From Azorhizobium oxalatiphilum (GTDB taxonomy: Bacteria; Pseudomonadota; Alphaproteobacteria; Rhizobiales; Xanthobacteraceae), in assembly GCF_014635325.1 (NCBI RefSeq), contig NZ_BMCT01000005.1, forward strand, positions 1 through 64,000: DNA of 64,000 nucleotides. The letters run 5' to 3'. Positions 8,679-17,330 of this stretch are shown here, piece by piece. Position numbers and translations under genes: made by a program. Position 1 is the first letter of the stretch, and each line of letters begins with the position of its first letter. Below the pieces are notes generated by a model that saw nothing but the letters and a program-made list of their open reading frames with translations, was not told the origin of the DNA and searched no databases.

Positions 8679-9047
8679 CTAGGTGGGGCCCGTGTTTACG
8701 TCGAAGTGCGAGTTGCCGTCTTGGTCCAAAAGGCGCGGGGTCAGTTGTCGGCACATGTCGGCGATATGCTCCCAGGCGCGCGCGGTCTCGGCGATGATCG
8801 TATCGATCGAGGAAGCCAGTTCGTCGGTCCCTTCGCCATGGCAGCTTTGCCTGATCGCCTCGGCGTGGAGCATGATCGATGTAAAGGCACTGATCACTTC
8901 GACGGCGGGAAAGCCGAGCGCGGATGGGCCTGGCTTGTTCAGAGTTTGAGTCTTCGCGCGCAGAAGCACCGGGCTTGGTGCATCCGTGAGCCTACTCTCG
9001 GGTTCCTCGCAGGTCGCTGGTTCCCTGGCTTTGTGCTTGGCAGTCAT
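8679..9047 (-). CDS. hypothetical protein
   Basis: This 122-residue open frame is not recognised. It starts at an ATG with AGGAACG upstream. The N-terminal 45 residues are charged and of low complexity. The rest is predicted mostly helical (SALGFPAVEVISAFTSIMLH, then ETARAWEHIADMCRQL). There is no signal peptide, membrane segment or known motif. It is oriented with the SnoaL, VOC and LysR genes but separated from them by about 170 bases. It could be a real small regulator-like protein or a chance frame. Confidence 0.4.
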   Translation of the reverse strand: MTAKHKAREPATCEEPESRLTDAPSPVLLRAKTQTLNKPGPSALGFPAVEVISAFTSIMLHAEAIRQSCHGEGTDELASSIDTIIAETARAWEHIADMCRQLTPRLLDQDGNSHFDVNTGPT

Positions 9048-9408
9048 CTGACGTTCCTGAATCGGATCGAGCGCTTATCGTGAGGCGGTCCAACCTGTCA
9101 GTATTGGAAGGATTGCCCGACGTACGTTGACAGTTCCGACCGATGTATGGGGCTTCAAGGAAACACGTGTCTTCTGAGGAACGCGCCTTGGCGTGGCTGC
9201 CAGCTCTCATTCGTGGAGCTGTTTCTCATCCGCACGGCTCCGACCGTATCCACACCTGCACCCACCTGCGATGCATATTCGTGCGGAGGCTGCACGTTCT
9301 TGCCCCGAAGTTCATCGGCCCTCTCGATCTCGTATTTACGCAGGAACTCAACCCGTTAGCTTCCGATTCAGCAACGCTCGGGGCAGGCGCATAACGAGGG
9401 GGAGGGCC
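9048..9408. other. intergenic region upstream of AraC regulator
   Basis: No gene is supported. The frame of the downstream AraC gene is open through part of this stretch but lacks family similarity. The DNA is likely to hold the divergent promoters of the hypothetical gene (minus) and the AraC gene (plus). No clear palindrome was found. Confidence 0.4.
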
Positions 9409-10278
9409 ATGAGCACGAAGGCAGGGCAGGAGCTTCATGAAAACGTGCTGCGGATCGACAGCCGCTCCCAGACCTGGAATGGCATCACGGTCGCCGACGT
9501 CCACGAATACACCAAGGGGGAGGTGCAGCACTCATTGCTCAATGATGAAGAAACCGGAATCGCAATGGCACTGGAAGAAGTCGGCGGCGTTACTGAGCCC
9601 CGGCTAAAGCCAGGCCAGGCGTGCCAGCTCGACCACAAGCCCAACCATATGACCCTTGTCCCGAGGGGGATGCAGCTATGGGGGCACGCGACGAGGGGAC
9701 TTCACTACAGCCGATATGCTTTGATCCGGTTCGATCTCGGCACGTTGGAGGCGCGCTTCGAGGAGGAGTTCAGGCCGAATGCGTTTGCGCGACCGCGCAT
9801 GAGATTCACGGACACGCGAATTCATTCTCTTGTGCGTATGCTCATCGATATCCCGCAGGGCGAACCCTCATCCACATTGCTGGGTGACTGCCTGACCTCC
9901 GCAATGTTTGCTATTCTGTCGTCGGAGACGGGAGAGGTCCCGGAAGCGACGAAACTCTCGCAGCACAATCTCGAACGCGTCATCGACTTCATGCAAAGTG
10001 AGCTGCCACGCCAGATTGAACTGCGCGAACTGGCCGCGCTCGTCGGCATGTCGCAATGGCACTTCGCGCGCGCCTTCAAGGCCGCCACGAACAAGTCCCC
10101 TTACCAGTGGCAGCTCGAGAAGAGGACCGACCTCGTCCGGCAACTCCTGCTTCAGAGTGATGCTCCTCTGGATGTGATCGCAACGTTGGCAGGCTTCTGC
10201 GATCCGATGCATTTGATCCGGGTGTTCAAAAAGCGGACGGGTGAAACGCCGGGCGCCTGGAGACGGGCGCGCCGATAG
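9409..10278 (+). CDS. AraC-family transcriptional regulator (copy 1)
   Basis: This 289-residue protein has an unassigned N-terminal effector domain and a C-terminal AraC DNA-binding domain with two helix-turn-helix units (IELRELAALVGMSQWHFARA and DVIATLAGFCDPMHLIRVFK), ending in TGETPGAWRR. The start at 9409 has a GAGGGGGAGGG purine tract just upstream, and it aligns with the start of the paralogue at 10345-11217. The two proteins are clearly paralogous along their whole length (shared HEY, EEVGG-TEPRL, LVRMLIDIP and ELPRQIELRELAALVG segments) and are convergently arranged. The regulated genes are not evident. Confidence 0.9.
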   Translation: MSTKAGQELHENVLRIDSRSQTWNGITVADVHEYTKGEVQHSLLNDEETGIAMALEEVGGVTEPRLKPGQACQLDHKPNHMTLVPRGMQLWGHATRGLHYSRYALIRFDLGTLEARFEEEFRPNAFARPRMRFTDTRIHSLVRMLIDIPQGEPSSTLLGDCLTSAMFAILSSETGEVPEATKLSQHNLERVIDFMQSELPRQIELRELAALVGMSQWHFARAFKAATNKSPYQWQLEKRTDLVRQLLLQSDAPLDVIATLAGFCDPMHLIRVFKKRTGETPGAWRRARR

Positions 10279-10344
10279 GTCCGTCGGCTAGATCGAAACG
10301 ACGCCCGGCTGTTCCATGATCTGAGGCAAGGGGAGAGGCGACGG

Positions 10345-11217
10345 CTACGTGATCTTGTTTTGACGCCGCCAGGCTCCCGGCGTCTGGCCGGCTTTCCGCT
10401 TGAACGTGCGGATCAGGTGCATGGAGTCATTGAAGCCCGTGGCCTCTGCGACGGCTTCCAGGGGCGCATCGGACTGGACGAGCAGTCGGCGCACCATATT
10501 GACCCGCTCTTCCAACTGCCACTGGTAAGGCGACATGCCCGTTGAAGCCTTGAAGGCGCGGCAGAAGTGCCATTGGGACTGCCCCACCAGAGCGGCGAGC
10601 TCGCGCAGTTCGATTTGTCGTGGAAGCTGCTCACGCATGTACTCGATCACCCGCCGCACCTGCCATGGGGCGAGCTTCTTGCCTTCCCGGACCTCGGTGT
10701 GGCCAGCGGACAGAAGGGCGAAAACGCCCGCTGTCAGGCTGTCTCCCAGCAGTTTCGAAGAGCTGTCATCCATCGGAATGTCGATGAGCATGCGCACGAG
10801 GGTGAGAATGCGGGGGTCCATGAACCGCAAACGCGGCTCATCGAAGGGCTGGGACACGAACTCGTCTTCCAGCCGTTCCTGCAAAAGCGGAAGGTCGAAC
10901 AGGAGGATGCCGTAGCGACAATAGCGCAGATCCTCGGCAAAACCCCACAGATGCATGCCTCTGGGAATGATGGCCATGTGATTGGCGCGATGCTCGTGGG
11001 GGCAGGCCTGGCTTTCTCTGAGCCGAGGTTCCGTCAGCCCGCCGACCTCCTCCAGATTGACGGTCAGCCGCGTCTCGGTTTCGTAGAGCATCGAGTGCAG
11101 GACGCGACCGTTCGCATATTCGTGAACGTCCTCCACCGTAACGCCATTCCACGACTGTGTACGGCGTTCGATCTTCAGCACATTGTCGGGCAAGTCATCT
11201 TCAAAAATTATGCTCAT
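10345..11217 (-). CDS. AraC-family transcriptional regulator (copy 2)
   Basis: This 290-residue regulator is a paralogue of the 9409-10278 gene and lies tail to tail with it, separated by 66 bases. It has the same N-terminal domain (SWNGVTVEDVHEYANGRVLH) and a C-terminal AraC domain with helix-turn-helix segments IELRELAALVGQSQWHFCRA and EAVAEATGFNDSMHLIRTFK. The ATG at 11217 is chosen by alignment with the start of copy 1, although the ribosome binding site is weak. An upstream frame to 11283 remains possible. The pair probably arose by duplication with inversion. Confidence 0.9.
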   Translation of the reverse strand: MSIIFEDDLPDNVLKIERRTQSWNGVTVEDVHEYANGRVLHSMLYETETRLTVNLEEVGGLTEPRLRESQACPHEHRANHMAIIPRGMHLWGFAEDLRYCRYGILLFDLPLLQERLEDEFVSQPFDEPRLRFMDPRILTLVRMLIDIPMDDSSSKLLGDSLTAGVFALLSAGHTEVREGKKLAPWQVRRVIEYMREQLPRQIELRELAALVGQSQWHFCRAFKASTGMSPYQWQLEERVNMVRRLLVQSDAPLEAVAEATGFNDSMHLIRTFKRKAGQTPGAWRRQNKIT

Positions 11218-11483
11218 TTCGATTGTTGCCTGCACACGAACCCGCGTTGCGACCCCCAATACCACGTTGGGTCCGAGAGACATGCTAGCCGAAGCGGGGC
11301 TTAGGGCAACGGTACGGCGCGATTATGAACGGTGAATCCAGCAAGAACGTCCAATCGGCGCAAAAAATGCACCCTGCGATGGCCGGGTTGCTCGAAAAGG
11401 GGGAAGATGACGAAAGGTTAGTTCTTTCTTCCCTCGGGACCAGGCCGACGTGCGATTGCGCTAAACGGCACCTCACGGACCGA

Positions 11484-12371
11484 TCAGCTTGCTGGATCCA
11501 GAATGCCGAGCGCGGCTGCGACCGTGAGAACGGTTATGCCGATGCCTATCTCCGCGATCGTTCCATGGCGCAGGAGCCTCACAGCACGCTCGGGGCTTGA
11601 GCGAAGGCGAGGGACGCAGACGTATCGGTTGACGATGGCGATCGCGATCATCAATGCGACGAGGGAGACCTTGATGGCCAGAAGCCGCACATAAAGGGAG
11701 CCGAGCTCGATGGGGCGCCCTGCGATGATCAGGACGGAATTGATGAGACCCGTGGCGACCACGAGCGCGACCGCCAGATGGCCGATGAGGGAGAAGCGGC
11801 GCAGGGCGGTGACAGCTTCTCGACGCAGTGTTGGATGCTCCAGGTGCCGTAGCGCAAGGAGAACCATCGGCAATGCGCCTATCCAGAAGGCGCCGGACAG
11901 GAGATGCAGACTGTGATTGGCGACATGGACAGCATGGCGCGCCCCGGCCTCCATGGCGGCATGGCCGGTCCAGGCGAGGCTGAGCAAAAGCAGCGCCGCA
12001 AGAAGGAGCCGTGCCCCAAGCATGTACGGAAAGCCGAGCGCCAAGGCGAGGGCGCCAAGTGCCAGTAACACACGCAGCAGAAGCGCGTGGCCTGCCGATG
12101 TATCGAACGCAAGCGCGGCGAGTGTGGCCGGATCAAGGGCCTGCCCCCAGCTGTCGCCGATGACCGCGGCCTGGAGCGGCAGGAAAGCAAGGCTGGCCGC
12201 TGCCACCAGGAGAGCCGCTGTCCGCGTCCCCTCGTGGATTTCCCGTTCGAGCCTGCCATCGAGGGGCGGGGGCGTGAGGAACTGCACGAAGCAACCGGCA
12301 CCGAACAGGAAAACAACCCCCAGATAGAAACACAATCGGCAGCCAGCCAATGCGAAGTCCATGGCTGTCAC
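11484..12371 (-). CDS. copD: CopD-family copper resistance membrane protein
   Basis: This protein of about 295 residues has roughly eight membrane helices. It carries the CopD His signature, seen here as GHAAM, then HAVHVANHSLHLLSGAFWIG. CopD works with periplasmic CopC in copper uptake or resistance across the inner membrane. The gene follows copC on the same strand. The GTG at 12371 overlaps the copC stop by a few bases, and an ATG at 12362 is an equally good start. It is the last gene of the minus-strand run that includes the sigma/anti-sigma pair and the DUF305 protein. Confidence 0.88.
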   Translation of the reverse strand: MTAMDFALAGCRLCFYLGVVFLFGAGCFVQFLTPPPLDGRLEREIHEGTRTAALLVAAASLAFLPLQAAVIGDSWGQALDPATLAALAFDTSAGHALLLRVLLALGALALALGFPYMLGARLLLAALLLLSLAWTGHAAMEAGARHAVHVANHSLHLLSGAFWIGALPMVLLALRHLEHPTLRREAVTALRRFSLIGHLAVALVVATGLINSVLIIAGRPIELGSLYVRLLAIKVSLVALMIAIAIVNRYVCVPRLRSSPERAVRLLRHGTIAEIGIGITVLTVAAALGILDPAS

Positions 12372-12727
12372 GGTCCGACCGTGAATTTATAGGTGCCATG
12401 GGTCGGATGACCATCCTTGGCGAGGACGTGCCAATCCACCTGATAGGTGCCCGGTTGAAGCGGCTGGCTCGGCCGGACCCTGACCTGCGTGTCGTCACCT
12501 TCGACGAGGCTCGGTTCGCTGGTCGGAGCGGCATGCCCATCCGGCCCCGTCACCTTCACACCGCTGAGGCCGATCTCAACGCCTTCCGAGAATTTGAGGG
12601 TGATGTCCGTCGGAGCTGCCACAACGGATGTGGCCGACGGCACGGTTGATGAGAGATGTGCGTGCGCAAATGCGGAAGATGCGGACGCTGCCAGGATCAA
12701 CAAGGCATAGGACAAGGCTTTGGGCAT
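12368..12727 (-). CDS. copC: CopC-family periplasmic copper-binding protein
   Basis: This 119-residue exported protein has a signal peptide (MPKALSYALLILAASASSAF) cleaved before HAHL. That leaves an N-terminal His, the known first Cu(II) ligand of CopC. The C-terminal AKDGHPTHGTYKF supplies the other ligands (Asp and His). The fold is the small CopC beta-barrel (LSSTVPSA, LKFSEGVEIGLSGVKV). It overlaps copD, the expected partner. The start is placed at the signal peptide; a longer open frame upstream has no support. Confidence 0.92.
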   Translation of the reverse strand: MPKALSYALLILAASASSAFAHAHLSSTVPSATSVVAAPTDITLKFSEGVEIGLSGVKVTGPDGHAAPTSEPSLVEGDDTQVRVRPSQPLQPGTYQVDWHVLAKDGHPTHGTYKFTVGP

Positions 12728-12824
12728 TGTGCACCGATCGATTGGGATGCCGTGACTGGACCCCCAAGAGGCAGGAAGGGGCGGAGGCCTTCCTCGGCTG
12801 GAGGTTGAAGGAATGTGCGTCTGC

Positions 12825-13292
12825 TCAGGAGAGCAGGGCCAGCACGATGAAGAACGCGGTGTGCGCCCCTGCAAAGGCCAGGATGCCGGCAAGGCTTAGC
12901 GTGTCGATCCCCGCGAAGCCCTCGCCCAATGCGGGGAGGACGATGGCCGCATTGATCAGCCAGATGAGCAAGGCGTAGGTCAGTCCCTTTGCGAGAGGCG
13001 GGCCGGGGAGGGTGGGCCTGATCCAGAGATAGATCACGGCCATCGCGAGCCCGACCCCGATCTTGAACCCATTGACGAAAACGGGCCCGCCCGGATCCGG
13101 CAGATGGAGGGCAGCCCACGTCCGGTCAATCCCGAGAGCGCGCAGCGGGGGCGCCGCCCAGAGCTTTGCAAGGCGCTGGAAGCCGCCACGCGCGGTCACG
13201 ATGCCCATCCGGTCCGCAAGGCCGAGCAGCAGGAAATTGACACCGAGGCCCGCAGCGCCAGCAAGCAGTGTCCTGAGATAGTCGCGGCCCAT
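12825..13292 (-). CDS. small integral membrane protein
   Basis: This 155-residue protein has four probable membrane helices: LLAGAAGLGVNFLLLGLADR, FVNGFKIGVGLAMAVIYLWI, GLTYALLIWLINAAIVLPAL and LAGILAFAGAHTAFFIVLAL. It is not assigned to a named family. GGGGAG lies 8 bases before the start. It follows the anti-sigma stop by 3 bases and lies about 100 bases upstream of copC, so it belongs to the sigma/copper run. Its role may be membrane sensing or transport, but that is guesswork. Confidence 0.75.
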   Translation of the reverse strand: MGRDYLRTLLAGAAGLGVNFLLLGLADRMGIVTARGGFQRLAKLWAAPPLRALGIDRTWAALHLPDPGGPVFVNGFKIGVGLAMAVIYLWIRPTLPGPPLAKGLTYALLIWLINAAIVLPALGEGFAGIDTLSLAGILAFAGAHTAFFIVLALLS

Positions 13293-13295
13293 GGC

Positions 13296-14084
13296 TCAGG
13301 CTCCCCGCACCTGGGAGCGGATCTGGCGGCGTGCTTCATTCGCCAGAGGCCGAAGGATGTCGGCCGACGAGGCTCCCACGAGGCTGTATCCGAGCCCGTT
13401 ATCGGCCCAGCTGAAACCGTTCACGTCGCCTTGTTCGTGTGGAGACATGGGCGCATTGCCCTCGGCCTTCATGGGACGGGCGAGCATGACGAGCCGCGTC
13501 CCCTTGTCGTCGTCATACATGAACAGTGCCGCGGGGCCGTGCTCGGTGGGCACCACGCGCCCGCCCATCAGGCGATAGCCGGCCGATTTCAGGTCCGGAA
13601 TGGTCACGGCACGGCCAAGCCTCTGCGATGTCCAGTCGTCCAGTGCGCTGGCGTCGTCGGCGCGGACTTCCACCGGCCGGATATGATCCGGTGCATAGAC
13701 GGCGTAGCTTGCCGTCGCCTCGCGCGAGAGGGCCTGGATGCCTTCGGTCGGCATCAGGTCCATGCCGCGCATGGACCAGCCTCCGGCGGCCCCAATGGCC
13801 AGCAGGACGACAGCCGCCGCAGCCATGCTCCAGCGGGCCGACGTCCGGGGGCGGTGCCGCGCCTCGATCAGACGGCGGAGGTCCAGTTCCGATGGGACGG
13901 GCTCCTCGATCACTGGCGCGAACGCGGCGCGCAGTTCTTCCCGCTGCGCGCGATAGGTCGCAACGCGCTGCGCCACCTCCGCATGCGCCTCCAGATAAGC
14001 GGCCACCTCCGCGGTGCGGGCGGGATCGAGGGTCTGGTCGACGAAGCCGTTCAGATCGTCTTCGGTAATGGGGCGAGACGTCAT
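13296..14084 (-). CDS. anti-sigma factor (membrane anchored, no zinc motif)
   Basis: This 262-residue protein starts with a cytoplasmic helical domain (TEDDLNGFVDQTLDPARTAE, typical of ChrR/RsiW-like anti-sigma N-termini), has one membrane helix at about residues 85-103, and a periplasmic domain of about 160 residues. Its start overlaps the sigma-factor stop by 4 bases (ATGA), the standard sigma/anti-sigma arrangement. Unlike zinc anti-sigma factors, it has no Cys in the N-terminal domain, so redox control through a ZAS motif is not possible. The signal it senses is unknown; the copper gene context is suggestive only. Confidence 0.85.
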   Translation of the reverse strand: MTSRPITEDDLNGFVDQTLDPARTAEVAAYLEAHAEVAQRVATYRAQREELRAAFAPVIEEPVPSELDLRRLIEARHRPRTSARWSMAAAAVVLLAIGAAGGWSMRGMDLMPTEGIQALSREATASYAVYAPDHIRPVEVRADDASALDDWTSQRLGRAVTIPDLKSAGYRLMGGRVVPTEHGPAALFMYDDDKGTRLVMLARPMKAEGNAPMSPHEQGDVNGFSWADNGLGYSLVGASSADILRPLANEARRQIRSQVRGA

Positions 14085-14611
14085 TTCACGCTCCGCAGGT
14101 AGGGCGAGGACTGGATGGAAGGCGGGTCGGCGGACATCAGTCTTGCGAGCCTCTCCCGCGCCCGGGAAAGGCGGGACATCACCGTCCCGATGGGCACATC
14201 GAGAACACGGGCGGCAGCCGCATAGGAGAGGTCCTCGACGGATACCAGCAGCAGCACGGTGCGTTGCTCTTCGGGAAGTTTGGCGAGCGCGGCAAGCAGG
14301 TCTCGGTGGCGCAAGCCGTCCTCCTGCGCTGCCGGACTCGTGAGGCTGCCGGGATCGACATCGTCGAGTGCGAGATGCATGGGCCTTCGCGTCGAGCGGC
14401 GCAGCCGCGTCATCGCCAGATTGTGGAGGATGGTGAAGATCCATGCCCGAGCGTCTTCGCCATTCTGTCTCTGGTGCCAGTGACCGATGGCCCGTTCGAG
14501 GCAATCCTGCACCAGATCGTCGGCGGACGAGCGGTCCTGCATCAGCGCCCGGGCGTAGCGCCGGAGCGAAGGAATGAGCGGCTCGATGGCGCTCACCATT
14601 TCCTTGGTCAT
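14081..14611 (-). CDS. ECF RNA polymerase sigma factor
   Basis: This 176-residue ECF sigma factor has region 2 (RRYARALMQDRSSADDLVQD, then RAIGHWHQR) and region 4 (LPEEQRTVLLLVSVEDLSYA, then VPIGTVMSRLSRARERL). The start at 14611 is preceded by GAGGAG at about 7 bases, which rules out the longer frame from 14662. It overlaps the anti-sigma gene downstream. A strong hairpin lies between it and the beta-propeller gene upstream on the same strand, so it probably has its own promoter. Likely targets are the neighbouring copper and periplasmic genes, an inference from location. Confidence 0.93.
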   Translation of the reverse strand: MTKEMVSAIEPLIPSLRRYARALMQDRSSADDLVQDCLERAIGHWHQRQNGEDARAWIFTILHNLAMTRLRRSTRRPMHLALDDVDPGSLTSPAAQEDGLRHRDLLAALAKLPEEQRTVLLLVSVEDLSYAAAARVLDVPIGTVMSRLSRARERLARLMSADPPSIQSSPYLRSVK

Positions 14612-14629
14612 GGCATCTCCTCGGGAGGG

Positions 14630-14665
14630 GCGGTGGGGCAAGAAGGACACTGCTCGCCCCACCGC
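14630..14665 (-). terminator. stem-loop between beta-propeller and sigma genes
   Basis: Arms GCGGTGGGGC (14630-14639) and GCCCCACCGC (14656-14665) are perfect 10-base inverted repeats with a 16-base loop. The structure is 30 bases past the stop of the beta-propeller gene and just upstream of the sigma-factor ribosome binding site. It may terminate the former or attenuate the latter. Confidence 0.5.
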
Positions 14666-14694
14666 TTCGCATCCGCTCCCGATCTCTCAGGAGG

Positions 14695-16155
14695 TCAGTT
14701 CAGGACCTGATGCTGCACGACCGGCCCCGGCTGCGCGGCCGAGCCCTCGGCGATCACCAGATAGCGCCGTTCCGCCTTCGCATTGTTCTGCACGATCTGG
14801 CGGATCGGCCCGGCGGCGTTGACGATGGCGGATCCTGCCGGGTTCGTCATGAATGCCGACAGCGGCTCGAGCGCGCCCTTGCCATCCGGCTGGCTGGACA
14901 GGGCCAGAACATACCCCTTCTTGGGCTCAAGGCCCGTGACGGAGGCCTGGAGGATCTGGATCAGGCCCTGGTCGAACAGCGAGATGCTGGTCGGGGCCTT
15001 GTCCGCACCCGTGCGGCCATCCTTGGACAGGGTCAGATGCACGGTTTCGCCGGCAATGCCGAGCGGCTGGAGGTTCTGCTTGCCGTCGCCTTCCGGGACC
15101 GCACCGGGCACGTAGTTCACGGCCTGCGGCGCCTGACCGATCGGCACGGTGGCGACCACCTTGTTGCTGGCGGTGTCGATGGCGGCGAGGGCATCGGCAT
15201 TCTCAAGGCCCACATAGACGCGGGTGCCATCGCCCGACGGCCAGACACCATGCGGCAGGTTGCCGGTGGGGATGGTCGCGACGGGCGAGAAATCATCCGT
15301 GCGGAACACCTTGACCTGATTGAGGCCACCGACGGTGATGTAGGCGAGCGTGCCCTTGGCCGTGTTGGCGAAATTGACGTGGTTGGTGATCGGGCCGGTC
15401 TCGATGGTTTTGATGAGATCGAAAGGCGGCTGGGCGTTGAAGACCTGCGTCTTGCCGATATCCTTGAGCGTGAACCACACCTGCTTTCCATCCGGCGTCG
15501 CCGCGATGTTCGGGCAGAAGGGGCTTTCCTGCTTCACATGACCGACGATCTGATGGTCGGCGACGGTGATCACCACGGTCTCGGGCGTGAAGGAGGAGCA
15601 GACGTAGCCGTATTTCCCATCCGGCGAGAAGATCTGCATGCCCGGCCCGTTCGGAACCTTGATCCGCGTCTTCTCCTCGTAGGTGCTGCCATCCAGCACG
15701 GCCACATAATCCTCGCCGCGCACGGTCACCCAGACTTCCTTGCCATCCGGCGTGAAGAAGGCCTCATGGGGGGAGCGGCCGACATAGGTGGTGTGCTTCA
15801 CCGCATTGGTCGCCGTGTCGATGAAGGTGACGGAATTCGAGCCGATCGAGACCACGGCAATGGTCTTGCGATCGGGCGAGAAGCCCATGCCGTGCACGAG
15901 CACCTGTCCGCGGTAGAGCGGGCTGAAGTTTCCGGGCTGCGGATCGCCGAGGCGGATGACGCCGAGCAGTTTGTTGGTCGCAGGATCAGTGACGGAGACC
16001 GTGTTGGAGAACTGCTCCGCGGCATAGACGCGATCATGGCTGCTGAGCGGGATTTCCGGTGCCGAGGCGGCGAAGGGCGCTTCGCCCGCAAAGGCAGGCG
16101 CCGTGAGGGCGAGGAACGTGCCGGCGAGCAGGCCGGTGATAACGCGCTTATTCAT
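14695..16155 (-). CDS. exported YncE-like beta-propeller protein
   Basis: This 486-residue protein has a signal peptide (MNKRVITGLLAGTFLALTAP, with cleavage after AFA) and repeated beta-propeller blades of the YVTN/YncE type, such as NTVSVTDPATNKLLGVIRLG, NSVTFIDTATNAVKH and ALAAIDTASNKVVATVPIG. Such proteins are periplasmic and bind ligands or DNA; some are linked to metal or lactonase functions. The C-terminal 150 residues (from about LQPLGIAGETVHL) form an additional domain. It lies 19 bases downstream of the DUF305 gene, so the two are likely co-transcribed. Its function is not known. Confidence 0.85.
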   Translation of the reverse strand: MNKRVITGLLAGTFLALTAPAFAGEAPFAASAPEIPLSSHDRVYAAEQFSNTVSVTDPATNKLLGVIRLGDPQPGNFSPLYRGQVLVHGMGFSPDRKTIAVVSIGSNSVTFIDTATNAVKHTTYVGRSPHEAFFTPDGKEVWVTVRGEDYVAVLDGSTYEEKTRIKVPNGPGMQIFSPDGKYGYVCSSFTPETVVITVADHQIVGHVKQESPFCPNIAATPDGKQVWFTLKDIGKTQVFNAQPPFDLIKTIETGPITNHVNFANTAKGTLAYITVGGLNQVKVFRTDDFSPVATIPTGNLPHGVWPSGDGTRVYVGLENADALAAIDTASNKVVATVPIGQAPQAVNYVPGAVPEGDGKQNLQPLGIAGETVHLTLSKDGRTGADKAPTSISLFDQGLIQILQASVTGLEPKKGYVLALSSQPDGKGALEPLSAFMTNPAGSAIVNAAGPIRQIVQNNAKAERRYLVIAEGSAAQPGPVVQHQVLN

Positions 16156-16174
16156 CAGGTGGATACTCCGTAGT

Positions 16175-16684
16175 CTATCGCGAAGCGGGGGCAGGGGAAG
16201 CAGGGGCGGCAGCATGATCTGCCGGGTGGTGGTGGGCGGCAGTGCTATCGGCTGTCGGCGCCGGCATGGGCTGGGTCGGGGATGGAGTGGAGGGTGGTAG
16301 AGGCTGCCCCAGCGCGAGGCGCATGGCCGCGATCTCCTGCTGCTGCTCGACCACGATTTCCTGAGCCACCCGCCGCAACTGCGGGTTTTTGCCGTAGCGC
16401 AGATAGGCGACGGCCATGTCGATGGCACCTTGATGATGCGGGACCATCATGGCGGTGAAATCGGCATCGATGTCACCCGTGGGCTTGACGTCCATGTCCG
16501 CCATCATCTTGTCCATGGCGGCCGTGTTCTCGGCGAGATACGGGGTTTCGGCGTTCACCGCCTCCGTGGCTTGCGTCGCACTGCCGTGACTTGCCGCGTG
16601 GGACGTATCGTGTGCCTGAACCGACGTTGCGCCGACGCATGCTGCAAGCACAGCGCCGAAGCATGCGAATTGTCGATGTCGCAT
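16175..16684 (-). CDS. DUF305 family exported protein
   Basis: This 169-residue protein has a signal peptide (MRHRQFACFGAVLAACVGAT, cleavage near VQA) and a DUF305 helical domain with the signature MMVPHHQGAIDMAVAYLRYG and a helix EIVVEQQQEIAAMRLALG. The two adjacent His residues and Met-rich helices are typical of ferritin-like DUF305 proteins, often found with copper-resistance genes. The tail is low-complexity Pro/Ala/His (HHHPADHAAAPASPAPA). The ATG at 16684 is chosen to give the signal peptide. It begins the minus-strand run leading to copCD. Confidence 0.88.
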   Translation of the reverse strand: MRHRQFACFGAVLAACVGATSVQAHDTSHAASHGSATQATEAVNAETPYLAENTAAMDKMMADMDVKPTGDIDADFTAMMVPHHQGAIDMAVAYLRYGKNPQLRRVAQEIVVEQQQEIAAMRLALGQPLPPSTPSPTQPMPAPTADSTAAHHHPADHAAAPASPAPASR

Positions 16685-17330
16685 GACATTCTCCGTGGGG
16701 CGCTTTGAGCGCCATCGAGAGGTTTGACTCGGGGGGAGCGGATTTATTCCCGCGATGCTCGGATTTTTTCGTCGCTTGGATGGCCAGTGCCCAACGGTGT
16801 TCAACCGTTGCAACACCAGCTTCTTCGGAACGAGGCCGGAAGGCTGGGGCAAAAAGACTGCATACGCCGAGCCTCGAAGGTTCGCTCAGCGGCGACCTTG
16901 GCATCCGGGCAGGGGACGGTATTTCGCGCTCGCCCGGCCGGTATCGGGGCGATTACGCCGTGAGGGCGGCAGACGCGATAGCGTTCGACGGAGTGCCGTC
17001 TCCTGATCCTGCACCAGCACGCCATTGCCCTGGCAGGCTTGCGAGATGGGCGAGCAGGTTCCTGGTGAGGAGCTGGTTCAATCTCCCGCAGCGTCGAGGC
17101 GGCTCCGTTTCCGACCGTGAGCCACTGGCCTCCGACCGGGGTGCCTTCATGTGACGCGGGCCGATGATCGTGTCGAGCAACGCCTGATGCGCACGCTTCG
17201 CGTTGGCCGTCTCCGCGAATTTTCTCATCTGATGAGAAACAAAATTCCGCAGAGCGATAAAGGGGCGTAGACAGGCCGCTTGGTGTGGCTATCCTCACCT
17301 TCAAATAAAAGAAGTAAATGGAGGGCGCCG
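16685..17330. other. divergent intergenic region, no gene assigned
   Basis: This 646-base stretch separates the DUF305 gene (minus) from the IclR gene (plus). A minus-strand frame at 16953-17228 starts with a protein-like segment (MRKFAETANAKRAHQALLD) but continues as low-complexity Arg/Ser/Pro sequence and matches nothing I recognise. It may be a gene fragment. The palindrome at 17221-17239 lies at the IclR end. Confidence 0.4.
17221..17239. promoter_or_regulatory. palindromic operator upstream of iclR-type operon
   Basis: TTTCTCATC (17221-17229) and GATGAGAAA (17231-17239) are perfect 9-base arms about a single central T. The site is about 90 bases upstream of the GTG start of the IclR gene, where autoregulatory IclR operators usually lie. 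Confidence 0.55.

Noticed and set aside
14710-16173. Plus-strand open frame antisense to the beta-propeller gene
   Set aside because: It is rich in Arg, Gly, His and Asp without motifs, and it mirrors a well supported exported protein.
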